Assembly: GCF_015832195.1 (NCBI RefSeq)
Contig: NC_052018.1
Location: forward strand, 34,686,115-34,750,114
Length of the DNA stretch: 64,000 nucleotides
Source of the DNA: Motacilla alba alba
Taxonomy: Eukaryota > Chordata > Aves > Passeriformes > Motacillidae
Direction of reading: 5' to 3'
Positions within the stretch are counted from its first letter, which is position 1; each line of letters begins with the position of its first letter. Both the position numbers and the translations under genes were made by a program. Shown here one piece after another: positions 10,631 through 24,100 of this stretch. The notes beneath the pieces are model-generated. The model was not told the DNA's origin and searched no databases. It saw only the letters and a list, made by a program, of their open reading frames with translations.

Positions 10631-11984
10631 CTAAAGAAATAATGTGGTAAATTTCAGTTAAGATGTCTTACATTACGTCTTATATCAGCAAGTCTCATTT
10701 TCACAAAAATCACATGTCAAGAATATGACACTACATTAACATTTACTGCTTGGACATTAATCTAGTAGCATCTCTTGCCTAGTATAGTTTAGAAGGTGGG
10801 CTTGCTGAGCTGCTGAAGAATTACATAGGCCATAAAACTAAACCCCAGCTAGTCATAGCATTGCATATGATGTCGACCACTTTTTTAAGGACTGAAAAGT
10901 GAGCAGGTGAACTAGCTACCCAACTTAAAATTCAAACTAATTAAGGATATCTAAACACATACTAATATACACATACTAATATATGTCCTTTCCAAATTGT
11001 CTTCACTCCAAAGAACTGTGGTTTTTTTCACTTAGGCAGTCTCTAAAGTCCATTTATGTCCATTATTAAACACAGCTGCCACATATTTCAACCCGAACTT
11101 ACACTTTAAGTAGCAGTAGACAGTGAAATTCAAACTGAATTTTTATGCCTAACCCATTCTGTCATGCTGGTGATCACACCAGGCTGCCTGAGCTTCAGAA
11201 CATGCTCACAGCCTCCTTTACACTTTGTAGGCTGATGGTAGGTAGGGTTGTGGACGGGATCCAGCTTTGGCAGTCATGCTTTCAGGCAGATCAGGAATGT
11301 TATCCAAGAGTATATTACTTCATACAAGGCTATCACATAACATTACCACTCTCTACAACTACCTGAAGGGAGGTTATAGCCAGGTGAGGGTTGGTCTCTT
11401 CTCCCAGACAACCAGCAAGAACAGTCATAGGCTGTGCCAGGAAGGCTAAAGTTGGACATTAGGAGGAATTTCTTCACAGAAGGGTGATCAGACATTGGAA
11501 TGGGCTGCCCAAGGAGGTGGTGGAGTCACCATCCCTGGAGGTGTTTAAGGGGAGACTGGATGTGGCACTTAGTGCCACAGTCTAGGTGATAATGTGGTGT
11601 ACAGTCACAAGCTGGACTTAATGATCTCAGAAGTCTTTTCAAACCTAATTGATTCTGTGATATATAACAGAAGAATGTGAGCATCTTAAAAATGCAAAAG
11701 CTTCTAACTTTGCAGGACATATTACACATGCTTACACAGCACTGTACCATTCTTTAGCACAGAGATGGTCACTGTCTTTAAAGTATCTATCTGTTTTAAG
11801 GACATGTGATGATCCAGCCTCAGATAAACACTAATGTAAGAGGGTATAGCTTAAAGTTTTCTCTCATTTCAGACTAGAATAGTCAAGAAAAATGTAGCTT
11901 TAATGAAAGTAAAAAAACTGAAGCAGATCTGAAACTGATTCGTCACCCATGTATAGTATGTGAGATAAAAGCCAGGTTACTTAC
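10631..11984 (-). other. SNAP91: SNAP91 intron 6 (1354 bp)
   Basis: This intron holds the clearest mobile element in the window, a CR1 3' fragment at 11351-11660 in antisense orientation. It also has a 14-bp tandem duplication, ACACATACTAATAT, at 10955-10982. Confidence 0.9.
11351..11660 (+). mobile_element. CR1 LINE, 5'-truncated 3' end
   Basis: The sequence runs from CTCTACAACTACCTGAAGG through GGGTTGGTCTCTTCTCCCAG, GGACATTAGGAGGAATTTCT, GGAATGGGCTGCCCAAGGAG and GTCACCATCCCTGGAGGTGT to CAAACCTAATTGATTCTGTG. This is the conserved 3' portion of chicken repeat 1, ending in one copy of its terminal ATTCTRTGA unit. CR1 is the dominant avian LINE, and most copies are 5'-truncated like this one. 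It points away from SNAP91 transcription and is moderately diverged, so it is not recent. Confidence 0.92.
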
Positions 11985-12096
11985 CTAGTAAGTTAATAAC
12001 CCCATCATTGTAGCAAGCAAAAAGTTTGATGAGATCTTTAAACAGAAGCATGAATGCAGCATTTATGACACCGTTTGTCAGTTCATTTGGATGAAC
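11985..12096 (-). CDS. SNAP91: SNAP91 coding exon 6 (residues 183-219)
   Basis: This 112-nt exon reads [20 protein letters not shown], then [17 protein letters not shown], and ends one base into E220. The donor is GTAAGT and the acceptor is [25 protein letters not shown] is shared by AP180 and [15 protein letters not shown] is the AP180 version. Confidence 0.97.
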
Positions 12097-13263
12097 CTAC
12101 AAATAAAATATCAGTTATTTACAAAACAAATGTCAAATGCAAACATTTTGGCTTACACCAGGTATTTGGTGCTGTTATAGACAGAATCGAGCACTGAAGT
12201 TTTCATGCTAAGACACTAAACAAAAGTTTTGGCCAGCAGATCAAGGATTGCTTTCTCCACCACTCCAAAACAATCGACTATAGCAGAAGAGTGTCCACAT
12301 CAACAGTAAACATCTTAGTTTTGTCTCCTTCACTTATCATGAAGAAGAAGGCAGAGATGCTGTTTACAATTTTAATGAAATGGACAAAAGATGTCAGTTT
12401 ACAGCAGAGCTCAACAAAAACTTAATAGTCCATGAGATAATCTATTTGGACTAATGATGTCAAGATCCCTTCTCACATTAACTTGGGAAGAAAATATGTG
12501 CTTATTTATTAAAAGGTCATTCTTTTCTTAAAAGTATCTTCTCTTCTAAGAGCACTATCAAATTCCTATGCCATTTAAGGAACGGAAAGCACAAAGAGAC
12601 ATGTGCTCATGACTTCAAAGTTCTCTGAGAGCTGTAGTGGGATCTGCCTTCTACCTCAAAGCGTATCTTGCTGCCCACCAACAAAAGAAGAACAAATTCC
12701 TTCAAAAATCTCTTTGAAATGTTTCACTGTGGCTTCTACAACAACTGATTCCTGTTTTTATCCTTAGGTCAGATAAACAATCCCACCAGAATTCATAACA
12801 TGATAAATACATTGTACACACTTATTTCATTGAACAGTCTAGATTAAACATTAGCCAATTTAGTCCACAGCTGAAAACCAGATGATGATTTTGAGGAAGG
12901 CAAACAATGCACATGTGGTATTTTAATGGGGTTTTTCCTCCCCCCAAAAGAAGTCAGTTGTCAAGAGACAGAAAATAGTGTTAATTCTCCTTGCTTTGTC
13001 CATTTCTTCCCCCTCACTGATGCAGAAGAAGACACTCCGAGTTCTCTCTCTACAAAACCAAAAGTGCAAACTTTACATTTCATGCATATGGCAATGGCCA
13101 CCCTTGGCCACGATACCTGAGTGGGACACTGAAAAGGGGATTTTTTGGCCCTCACGAAGGGATGATGAGTAAAGCATTACCTACAAGGTGAAAGGTGTTC
13201 ATTATAATGCATCATTTATAAGTCACTGCCCAGTGTTAATACTGTGTCAGCTTCAATACATAC
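12097..13263 (-). other. SNAP91: SNAP91 intron 5 (1167 bp)
   Basis: Unique sequence with no additional feature recognised. The overlapping short frames near 12926-13172 on both strands have no family resemblance. Confidence 0.85.
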
Positions 13264-13357
13264 ATCAAATTCAAGTAGTGCATCAATTTGTTCCTGCAAT
13301 ATTGGCATACTCTTCAGCAGCTTTTCAGGAGCCATTGTTCTCATTACACCTTCAGCT
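13264..13357 (-). CDS. SNAP91: SNAP91 coding exon 5 (residues 151-182)
   Basis: This 94-nt exon starts with the last base of G151, then [20 protein letters not shown], and ends LLEFD before a GTATGT donor. The acceptor TTGCAG precedes AGCTGAAGG. Relative to the mammalian form I recall, it has GAEG for GADG and LQEQ for LQGQ, which are conservative changes expected for a non-mammalian orthologue. Confidence 0.96.
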
Positions 13358-14957
13358 CTGCAAGAGGGAATACAGATTAGAAGCCATGCTGTTTCCTCTC
13401 TCCCTTCCCCCAAACTGATCTGTTGTCTAAAATTTATGCTTGAAGCACCTATAACTCATTTCAAACCATTTCAAAACCACAGTCTGATTGTCCTGCTTCT
13501 CATGTCATCGTGAGATCTGGCATGAAAAATCCTTTATCCAGCCACCCTTCCTGACAGCAAATGAGGAAAGGTTTTGTGTTAGAGTGATGAATGCAAGAGA
13601 TTGATCTCATTATAGAAAGATGACGCTGGGAGCTTAAATGACTAACTAGAAATACTGCCACAGAAGTACTTAGAGAACTGATATACTTTGTGCACAAAGT
13701 TTATTATGAATAACTAATGACAGCTCATTGCTGACATGTCCATGTCTGTGTAGCATTTCTTAAGTGTCATCCAGAATCTTATAGCAGTCATCAAATATTG
13801 TCATTTTTATCTCTGATTATGACAAACCTGCACAACTATCATTATGTATTGCCCAATTCTGGCTGCAGACATATATATATATATGTGAATTTTTATATAT
13901 GGAAATGCATACCACTATTCTTACTTATTTTATGCTATATTCTGAGGCAGCACCTTGTTCTGAGCAGCAGAAATAACAGGCATAGAAAGCCTTTCCAGGA
14001 ATTTAGAGCAAGGCAGGAACAGTAGGATCCCCAGCAGCCCAAACTTAACTTTATTTAACATCAAGTGTTCAAGAGTGAACTTGTATGGTTCCCACTAAGG
14101 GAACGGCTTCCAGCTACACAGCAAAGCTGCCATAGTAGACCCTAGACTTCCTGGCTGTCTGAGAAGCAGGACAGAACAGCCTGGTAGTGATGCCTGCATT
14201 AACAGGTCAGAATCCCAAGCTACAGAACACACTAGAACTGCCAGAAGGATCCTGTATGCACTTCATGATTAGCAGGAACACCTTTAGCATGCACTCCATC
14301 AAGCTGCACCTTCAGGGGGTGTTAAGCCACTTGCTGTGTCTACCATGCTTCAAGAGAGCATCTAGAGCCCTTGAAGTCCCAGTCAGAGGAGTCAGAGACC
14401 AGAAAAATGTCCTCATAAATATCAACACACTACTCTGTGCTGGGTCAACTTTTTTTTTAAACACAGTTCTTGTGGGAAATAAAGCCAGCAGTTTACAAGC
14501 TTATTCTGTTCAGTTTATAACTGTTTGCTCTGTTGCCTGCTCATAACTTCAGGTGTTCACTTCAGGCTTTGTTTGCAATCAGCCATCTTTCTTAGGGAAA
14601 GTGTCTGGAGAATAATGAAACATCCTAAACATAGCTTCAGAGTGTTTCCTTCTCCAAATCCTAAACACAGTCTCACAAGTTTAATTAGGGTAAGATTTAA
14701 ACCTAGCACTAAAAGCTCCCAGTTTCACAAGGCGCCTTACTTTGGTCTTCAATATTTGTCTTACTACCCAGTCTTTCCTCTCTTCTTTGGGCAATTTTTA
14801 ACCAATTACAAGTACTTTAAAAATAAGGTTTTTCATTGCAGCTACACAAAGCATGTAACAACAAAGTTACTGACAAACGAAAACAAAGTGTAATGCACAA
14901 ATAAGAATTTCATGGGTCAGACAACCTTATTAATTTATGTATCTAAACTTTGCTTAC
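13358..14957 (-). other. SNAP91: SNAP91 intron 4 (1600 bp)
   Basis: Unique sequence apart from a short palindromic (AT)n run at about 13869-13885. No exon or mobile element was recognised. Confidence 0.85.
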
Positions 14958-15060
14958 CCTTTCTTCACTCTTGCAAAGTCAAATGCCATTTGTCTGTAGG
15001 AAAATGCTTTTTCATTCAAGTATCTACTATAACGCCTTATAAAGGTGGACATGTCATAAC
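14958..15060 (-). CDS. SNAP91: SNAP91 coding exon 4 (residues 117-150)
   Basis: This 103-nt exon completes G117 and reads [20 protein letters not shown] and on to [10 protein letters not shown]. It ends two bases into a Gly codon (AAG AAA GG before GTAAGC), and the acceptor is TTTGCAG. FARVKK matches AP180, whereas PICALM has FTKVKR. The helices are part of the ANTH core. Confidence 0.97.
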
Positions 15061-16892
15061 CTGCAAAAAACAGTTTCACATTTTACTTTTCATTTTCATG
15101 CTTTTTCAGAAGTTCTTTAGTAAATGATAAGATATAGCTAACAGACCCCAAGATTAAATGATTTCTCTTACACTGTGCAATTTCACATACAGAACAGTCA
15201 TTAAAAGACATCTTTCAGCTTCTGAAGAAAAATCAGTCGTGGTACACCTAAACAATCTACCACCGTCCTCTGTTTCCAACAGATTCATACAATGCACCAG
15301 TGGCATGGCTCCAGGGGAAACCTGCAAGAGGCCCCCACATAGTTATGGGGTAACATTACTTGGTGGCCAAAAAGTTACCCCTCTATAAACAGGGAAAAAT
15401 ACCAATTAAATTAAAAGTTTTTACTGAACTGGTACATGACTTCCAGGACAAAACTCAAGTTCAACTTAAACACTCTTGATGTTTCATGTATGTTAGCCAC
15501 TCTGACTCTTACATGGAGCTCCTAAATTCCCCTGATTTGGTTTACCAGAACGAAGAAATCATGATGATATCCACAGAGATTACTGCCTTCCTTGAACTGT
15601 TACACCAAAAATATACTCAAGGCACATAATACTGTACGAGGGGCCTCAAACTTCAGTGACTTTTAAGCCTGAGCAGTTAGTATTACAGCCTACCCTCCAG
15701 AGTTTCTTCCTCTAAGCCACAGAAATGTGTGCAGAAGGCAACTCATCTTCCTCTTCAATTCAGCCCCCTTTTTGCTACCTTTCTAACAATCCACACCCCT
15801 CAGTTTAGTCACTGACTATATTTTCTCTTAGTATCTCCCATCATTAAGAATCCCTGCCAACTCAAGCATAACACTACCAAATCTGATGCCTCATTATCTA
15901 TGACACACTGTGTATTGTCTATGAAATGGCAACTTAAGTTTAAAGAAAGTAGTGAAGGACACAAATGCATGCATTTAACAGAATTAATTGCTGCCAAACA
16001 CCAGTATCTTTGAGCATATATATATATATATCATATATCATATGATACATAACATATGCATATATAATACATATATCATGTTTAGCTTCGATGAACACAC
16101 TCAGTATTTGTTTACCTTTGTTCCTTTTGTTACCACATCTAAAAGATGCTAAAGTTTTTTTTCGTGTCACGTGTCTGCATCAAGAGATGAAATAATGTGG
16201 CATTGCTTTGAATTTGCCCATTATTGTAGCATGTCTGTAGTCTGCATACAATTTACAAATATTCTCTGACAGCTGAAGAATTATATTTTCCCTCTTTTCT
16301 GGTAGAGCTACCATGAAACAAGCTTTCCCTCTGTTAATTGGGGGCACAGGAAAATTCTCTAATAATTCCAGAGGGAAAAGTAGAAAAGCAGTCTTTGTAA
16401 GATTCAGAGGGAAAAAGTCTTTAATTTCTGCCTAGACTTTCTAAATTTATTACTCAAATCAAATCAAAACCAACCAGTTCTTTTGGTTCCAACAGCCCTA
16501 CCATTAAGAAGATCATGCTTAAAAAGCAGTGTCCCTAAGAAACCAAATTACTCTTTAAGACTGAGTAAAACCCAAAAAACTGATTGGAAAGTTATCCATT
16601 TCAACTTTTAACACCCGTAAGAGTTAAGGAGATAGCTGACCCAGCCCAGATTTCAACCAGCACTTAAAGGATTTGTACAGTTTAACCTTTTGAGTAAAAA
16701 TATTGGAGGAAATGAGAAATATTGTTCTGAATTTGTTCAGCAGTTCATTTGTGCTCCTGTATTTATTAATTACTAATAAAAAGGCCTCAGTAGCACATTT
16801 TTATCTTATTTACATCTTATGAATTAAGGAGTAAATTAACAATAGTATCTTATTTAAAATCTTGTTAAGATTATATACATAAGTTGTCTTAC
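15061..16892 (-). other. SNAP91: SNAP91 intron 3 (1832 bp)
   Basis: This intron contains an AT microsatellite with nested CATATA palindromes at 16015-16080. The rest is unique AT-rich sequence. Confidence 0.85.
16015..16080. repeat. (TA)n / CATATA-rich microsatellite
   Basis: A run of TA dinucleotides followed by repeated CATATATCATATGATACATA-type units, with strong self-complementarity. It is a simple repeat. Confidence 0.85.
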
Positions 16893-16968
16893 CATGAGAT
16901 CCACTTTTGTCCAGAAAATTGCTGAGATTGAACAATGTGTTTCTAGATGCCAGGTACTGAATAAACCT
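16893..16968 (-). CDS. SNAP91: SNAP91 coding exon 3 (residues 92-116)
   Basis: This 76-nt exon encodes RFIQYLASRNTLFNLSNFLD followed by KSGSH, part of the ANTH alpha-helical solenoid. The acceptor is TTTCAG and the donor is GTAAGA. It ends one base into the codon for G117. SGSHG at this point is the AP180 form; PICALM has SGLQG. Confidence 0.97.
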
Positions 16969-18054
16969 CTGAAACACAAAGTAATTTTTCTTATCACAGG
17001 CTGTATCTGAAGGCTTTCTACCTTCTAGCAGCAAGATTACCAAGTCTACTTTCAGCATACAACATGAAACCACTCATTTTTGTCTTAGCCTGCAACACCT
17101 TCCCCAAAACATTTTGTCCATTCAGATTAACTACTTTTAGTCAGAATCTTAGTAAATATTCTACTATATATATAAAAAATAGATTATGTGCAAAACACAA
17201 AGTATATTGCGAAAGGAGCAATAAAAAATGTTAAATTCTCAGGGATTTGAGGAAGCTCAAGATTTATCTCCTTACAAAGCACATATCCAGGCTAGTCCCA
17301 GAGTTCTCAATCCAGAAGCCCTCAGTTTCAGCCAAGCTGAGGGCCTGTTTTAATAACAAGCAAAGCCCCTCATCAAACACAGGGACTAACAGCCTGAAAC
17401 AGTTAGAGAAATCAGATGAGAACATTGACCACAACTTGGAATGGAAAAATAGGAGTAAGAATTTACACTGTGAGAAGTTCATTGCATGAAAACACTTTAT
17501 ATACAGCCAGGGAGGAACTGTTTCACAGTCATACTGAAGTTGTTTCACAGTCATACTGAAGCTCTTTAAGTGTGCTGTCTCTTTTTATGCAGACATACCT
17601 GTCTATACAGGTCAATAAAAACCAAGGATAAAAATAACTTGATCTAAAAGGCTATCAAGCTACATATACAGCTGTAGGAAGATTTTAACACCCATGCAGA
17701 GAAGGCAACTATTTGGATGGCAGTTTACACATGCCAAAACATCAAATTTGACCTTAGTCAAAAAATCCTAGGTAGTATTTAATCCTGTGTAGCTGTTTTC
17801 AGATTCAGTGCATAAATTGTCAGCATCCTGGCACAGGGGGCATCTTGTTCTTATGTTATGGTTTTGTAAATGGAAAGACAGATAAATAGTCCAACTCTGT
17901 AGCTAACAGTGAGTTTTCTCTTCATCAAGAATCATTCTTGCCCTTCGTTCTCAGGTCCTTTCTGGTTCACACAATATGCCTCTGCACTACTAACACTTTT
18001 GGCTTGGAGTGTGTTCAGTGCCAACGTGGCCTTGAGAGAGCTGTTCACACTTAC
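16969..18054 (-). other. SNAP91: SNAP91 intron 2 (1086 bp)
   Basis: A 22-bp tandem duplication lies at 17519-17561: TGTTTCACAGTCATACTGAA occurs twice. No additional exon was recognised. Confidence 0.85.
17519..17561. repeat. 22-bp tandem duplication
   Basis: Two identical 21-bp copies of TGTTTCACAGTCATACTGAA+G are separated by a single T. It is a minor local duplication. Confidence 0.9.
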
Positions 18055-18197
18055 CTCATTGCCATGGACCATTAGATGATGTGTGGTGACTAAGGCTTTG
18101 AATACGACCACCCAGCTACTATTCGTTGCTCGCTCAAAAAGTGTATCAGCCATCTGAGGGATATTCACGTTTGTTTCATTAGTTGCTTGGATCAAGT
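18055..18197 (-). CDS. SNAP91: SNAP91 coding exon 2 (residues 44-91)
   Basis: The exon completes Y44 and reads LIQATNETNVNIPQMADTLF and onward to MVHGNE. It includes the WVVVFKALVTTHH helix of the ANTH domain. The acceptor is CTACAG and the donor is GTAAGT. Its length of 143 nt runs from phase 1 to phase 0. The choice NIPQMAD and MVHGNE, rather than the PICALM forms NIPQLAD and MVYGNE, supports AP180 over its paralogue. Confidence 0.97.
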
Positions 18198-21100
18198 CTG
18201 TAGGAGAGACAAAAGGAAGGTATTAGGTGCTACAAGTATGACAAAAAGTTTGCAGCATGGCCAAGTTCTCAGACCACCAGGCTGCAGGCTGTGGTTGTGA
18301 CAAACAGGGAGTTCAGTGCTTACATTCCACATTAATAAAAAAAAAAGAAACAAAAACAACAACCCCAAACTGAGATTATACTAGTACATGCTGATAGCAA
18401 CAGTTGTCTAAGTCTTTCATCAAACAACAACAGCTTTCCAACAATTCTGTCCCGAGCTATGACCAAACATCTCTCCATCTTTTTCCCAGATGAACTTAGG
18501 GTGCACAACAACATGTGACTTTACTGCTTGCAGGTTTTTAAGTTAATTGTTGCAGTTCATTACCTTTGGGTTAGAGAAATAAGTACTATTGAATTCTTCA
18601 ATTACAGGTAACATGTTGAGCACACTGAACCCAGTCTCATCAGCAAAAAGAGGCATCACCAGAAAAAGATATTCTGTCATCCCAGAGGTTGTTTTGATCA
18701 GCAAGCTCCAGCACACCTCCTAAAGCTTCTACAGACCCAGAAGCAGAAGAGTGCATCCAGGCATGCATTAGCACCTCCTCAACAGTGAGAAAGAATACAA
18801 GGAATGACATTAGTTTATACTGAAGCAGCTGCACCTTACATTAAGAATATGTAAACTTGCACATTAACAAGTGCATGAAATTAAGGTAAGCAGTTAAATC
18901 ATAAACAGTGGGGCAGCAAGCTTTCCACTATCCTCTATATCCCACAGGATCTGTGATTCACTACATCCCTGCTACCTACTGATTCCAGTTAGGCAGCCAG
19001 CAATTACCTTCTACAAGCTATCACCTATTTTTGGGACACAGCTGGAAACTGCACACTGCAACTTCATGACCAAAACCTCTGTGATGCCAGACACAGCCCT
19101 AGCAAGACTCAAGGAGACAACTTCATGCAACACAAAGAGCACAAAACACAGATCTAACTGTAGGGATGAGGCTTAAAACTGGAACACCTAAGAAAAATTA
19201 AAAGTTTAACTACTAGACTAAGCGTTATCTGAAATTAAAATACTCATCTTTTACTTTCCCTCAGAGGAAACACTGTTAATGATTTCTTCCCTATCACCAG
19301 ACTGGAAATTTTCCTCCAATTGTTCAAGTCATTCAGTCATGATAGATACTTTACCTCAAAAGCAGACAGGATATTTTGTGACTGCTCCTTGAACACGTAA
19401 ACTACGTGAATCTACGGGACTCAAATCACTTGGGCAGTAGGGTCACCACTTGGCAAACTTCCTTTCCCTCCCCTACGTAATACCAAGCAATGGAGAGTAT
19501 AAATGTTGCTAAGAATGGAAAGTCAAGGCTCAGAATTCAACTACAGATTCTGCCTTTGCAGGACAGGAAAAGTCCAGAGGACAAATCTATCTAAATAGAT
19601 CAATGAGTCACACCAGAAACTGAGACCCACTTGGTGAGTACAGAAATCCACACTGCTGTACCAGAAGCATTCAAAAGTTCAGGTTTTGTTTGTTTGGTTG
19701 GTTTGTGTCTTTTTTTAATTCCTGGCACGTAATCCTTATGGGGTTTTTACCTTCTATTACAAAGACCTAGTTTATTTAAGATCCAAGAGACCTCTAGCTC
19801 CGAGTCACAAGCTTAGGAAAACCACAGTGCTTGCCCACATATGAAATTGTCTATTGTATGGGCATAAAAGCTGCAAGTTGTCCCCAGCTTCAGGCCAGGG
19901 GAATGATTTTCTGGGATGATACAGAAGACAAAAATTATGTGATCCATTCGCCAAATTCGAATTGAAAATGTATGTTGTCATGGCATTTTGCTGTCTTGGA
20001 TATGGAAGCTGGGTTTGAAGTTTTTTGCAGAACACCTTCTGAAATGTGTTTACTTCTATAACCTCAGTAATACTACCCTTGAAGGAGGCAGTTCTGCAGA
20101 CAAAGTATTATAATAGCAAAGCCACGCTATTGAATGACAGCAGTTCAAGATCACAGAGCTCCAAGAATTCTCCTTGATCTTGTGGTACAAACAGGCCAAT
20201 GATCTTTTATTCTGTATTGCTGATTAATGCATTACAGAAGACAGTGGTTTGTAAAAGCCTAGAAGCAAGTCACAAGTGCCTTACTCACTGTTTACCCCGC
20301 TCCAAGATTTTACTGCAGGTGACAGCATTTGCCTTATTCATATAAGGAAATGCATCAAATTTGTCAGCTTTCAGTTTTGGGCTTCAGTATGTAGATTTCT
20401 GTGAAAAAGCAATGCTATAAATTGTGTATTCCATCGGTGCACTTTAGGTAATGAAACCCCAGAGCAGTCCATCCACAGAAATGCTGGCAATGGAGACAAC
20501 AAGGCACTGCTATATGATGCCACAGCACTGCTTCTGAAGTCACTCAGTCATTTCTGTCTCCTCTCCAAACTGCTGGAGGGTGCAGCATCTCAGTCTGCAA
20601 CTCTGAATGTTTTAGGACATGAGTAATTATAGTGTGCAAAATAGAGAGGCATGATTAAAATTAAGTCTACTACTTTCAGTGCACAGAAAAGAATTAAACC
20701 ATGCATGAAGATGTCGCTTGTCATCTGAGGCCAGAAAAAGGAGATTGGGGGTGGGGAAATAATTCTTGCAGAGCTGTTTCCTATTTAGTCACACCACAAA
20801 GATAAGGTATTCAAATTTCCTGGGTTTCTTTTCCCAGTATCACAGAGGCTCAGCTTAACCAGCAACCATCAGCATCTGGAATGAAGGACCAGCACAGCTA
20901 ACTTTACAAAACTGAGCAGCAGAGTTTGGTGGCTAAACTAAATTTTAAAATAAGAGTTGGAAAAATTATTTTTACTTTAATGTGGTAATAAAGACCAGAT
21001 ACAAGGAAAAATAAATCATATGCAGGAAAAAAAAATCTAGAAACTGCATTTTTAAAATATACAGATTCAGACATTTGCTGGGTGAGGAAGAAACAATAAG

Positions 21101-24100
21101 GATTAGTCTTCCAAGGAAGTCACAGGTACATTTGCTAATACAAAATAGGTAATATTAAGAAGTAACAGATGAAGAACAACTCAACAGAAACCATATGAAG
21201 CAATCTTGCAAAGCTGATTCCATTTGGAGCACGCACAAGTAGGGCAAACAAGGATTAAAGGTACCTTCCTGAAGAAGTTTCTGCTACTGCGGGCATCCAG
21301 TACACTGACAGCTAATCTCCAAACCCAGACACTGAGCTCAAATACAAATTACAAGCACAGTCAGAGATCAGAATTGTACTGCAGCAGCAGCAAGTGCTTC
21401 TACCACAAATTTCACAGAAGTGAAGTAATTGGAGAATGAAGACGTATATATGCTTTATTTGAATCCATTTGTTTACTGTGGGACTAAATCACAATTGCCA
21501 AATCACAATATGTGATTTCTCCTACTTCCCCTCTTCACATTTTCGTAGTTGCTGTTTTAAAGACTTCTCCAATTAAAGATACTTTAAAAAATTATAATTT
21601 TACTTCAATATAGTTTTTCTAGTTAAGCTTTGAGATGGAAAACCAATGCAGTAGAAGAAATAATTGGTTATCAATTCTCTGACACCGTAACACAAATCTA
21701 AACCACAGTCTTTAAGCTCTTGGACAGGCCTGACTGAATTTTTTCACCCTGACTTAAGACAACTGCAACTTAATCATACTGTAAGTTTGCGTCTCTTCCC
21801 TAACTAACACCTCCATTAATAAAAAGACAAACCTGCCAAAGAGAGGAAGAATGGTGGAGGGTTCAGAGCCCACTAAAGGATGGGACTAGCTTTAGTGTTT
21901 GTTAAGCTCATAAGGTAAAAAAAGGGAACAGTAAGATCATTTCAAAGGTTTCAGAATTTCAGATTCTTTTCATCTCATTAAAAACTAGTTTCTAGGTTGG
22001 TTTTTTTTTTTCTTTCTTAATGAGAGAGATTATACAATACTTTAAAGAAAATCTTAGTCCTTTACCTTTCCAGATGGTATTCTGGATTTGGGCAGGGCTT
22101 TTTTCCTGTTTCATTTTCGCCCCCTTGCCCTGCCACCTCCCCATCAAATTCTCTAATAAGCAGACCTGGGGTTTCCCAGTTCATCATTAATTATTCACAA
22201 TTTACATTTCAGTATGCAGAGAAACAGCAGCAGAGCACAAGACCTCTCTGTTCAGAGAAATATCAGTGCCAGCTTAAGAGCAGCTGTCATTCCAGACTGA
22301 ATTCACACACAAGCTGCCTCAGCATCTGAGCTGTGTCATACATTCAGTTCCTAAACTTTGCTAAATCTCTCCAGCAGTACCCCCCTTACAGACCTTTCTC
22401 ACTACTACTCAAATGCTACAATAGCCTTCAGGAGTTTTTTTTCTCACTTATAAGTATTTAAATAATGCCATGAACCTATTGAAAAGGAAACGCAGGATTG
22501 TTCCAAATCCAAGCTAGTCAAGAACAGAAAGAAGCAGCTCAGAGTAAGAGTTTACAAGCATCAGCTAAGAAAGGTTAGTAGGCAAGTAGGAGTAGAGTCC
22601 CTCCCCTGCAAGACAGAACTGTATTAGGAAGCTACTGGAGCAGTGTGCTAACCAGTGCAAGAGCTGAACTTCCCCGTCTACAGAAACCTGACCACAAAAC
22701 CAGAAAGCAGAACAAAGTTACCAGTTTCTGCTTCTACAACAATTGCTCATAAGCAAATCAGCTAATTTGAATATTGTTGGCTTTTTATCAGGCAACTCCA
22801 TGGAAAAGAGTTTGGAATTAGTTTTTGAGGTTATAATTTATTATTTTTTCTTTTCACTTTCAGCTTGCCCTGTCTACACAAATGCACATCTTGATCTGGC
22901 AGGTAACAATGACCCCAACAGCAGTGCATGCTGTCTCCTCCTTCCTCCCCAAAAGCCTGCCTCAAGGGTTGCTGTATCTCACCTTGATGCCAGCAAGCCT
23001 ACCCTTTATCAAAGTGCAGCATCTTTCAGATATTGCCTTGGAACTTCCATGCCTATGCCAACTCAACAAACCTAAACACAGTCTTCCATTGAGTATGTGC
23101 TCTCCAGATATTTTACACTCCCAATAATGCAGCCGTAGCTCTTGAGAGTGCTACCTCCTCTCTCCAGCCTTTCTTCAAATACCTCCTACTTCCAAAATAA
23201 ATCTCAGACTCTCATGAAGACAAATACTTGCTGCAGATCCTGAAGTTTGAGAGGTCACAACAATCAGTCTTTGAACCACACAACAGCACCCCACACCAAG
23301 ACAAGCTTTTGTATACAATTTCTTCCACTCTGCCAACTCACAGGCATATTGTAATACCCAAAATATTAAATGTTTTGCAGAACCTATCAATCACATGAAG
23401 GGTCTGCAGAGACACAGGGTAAATGACTGAGTACTAGTAAATTTCTCTTGAAGTATCCTCCAATTTCTCAACCTGAGATTTTAATTAGCCTTAGAATCAT
23501 CTTATTGCCTCACTATTCCTTTTTAAATACAACAGTGCACCACTTCCTATATTATTATACACCGCTTTTGCAACAAAGTGAAAAATCTTCGGCCCGTAAC
23601 ACTCCTGGATTTTATTCTGACATACTTCCATATGGTTTGCATCCCTCCTTAACCCACATATCAAGGCAAGATATTTGGCTTTAAGTCACCTGCAAAAATC
23701 ACCCTAGCTCATGAGCAGTGTTACATCAGTTATGCTGTACTTAATTATTTATATGTATGGCTTTTTCTCCTGAGAGGTTCAGGTTCAGCTCTCTTGGAAA
23801 CAGGAAATAAAAGCCAACCATCAGATGGTCTTCTACTGGATCTAAAAAGGTGCAACTACAGCAGCTGTCTCTCTAAGTACTAATAATGGGAGGAAAGTGT
23901 GATTACACTGTGTTAAAAAAAAAAAAAAGAAATTGATCTTGCTTTAAGCAATTCCTTCAAGTTTCACGAACTATGAATATTTTTTTACATAAAAGTTCCC
24001 AGAACTTAGAGCTCCACTGCCTCTGTGCACTGGGCAGAACAGTGTGCACTACCTTTAATATTTACATTAAAGCTCTCTCAAGGAGAGCAGTAGAACTGAT

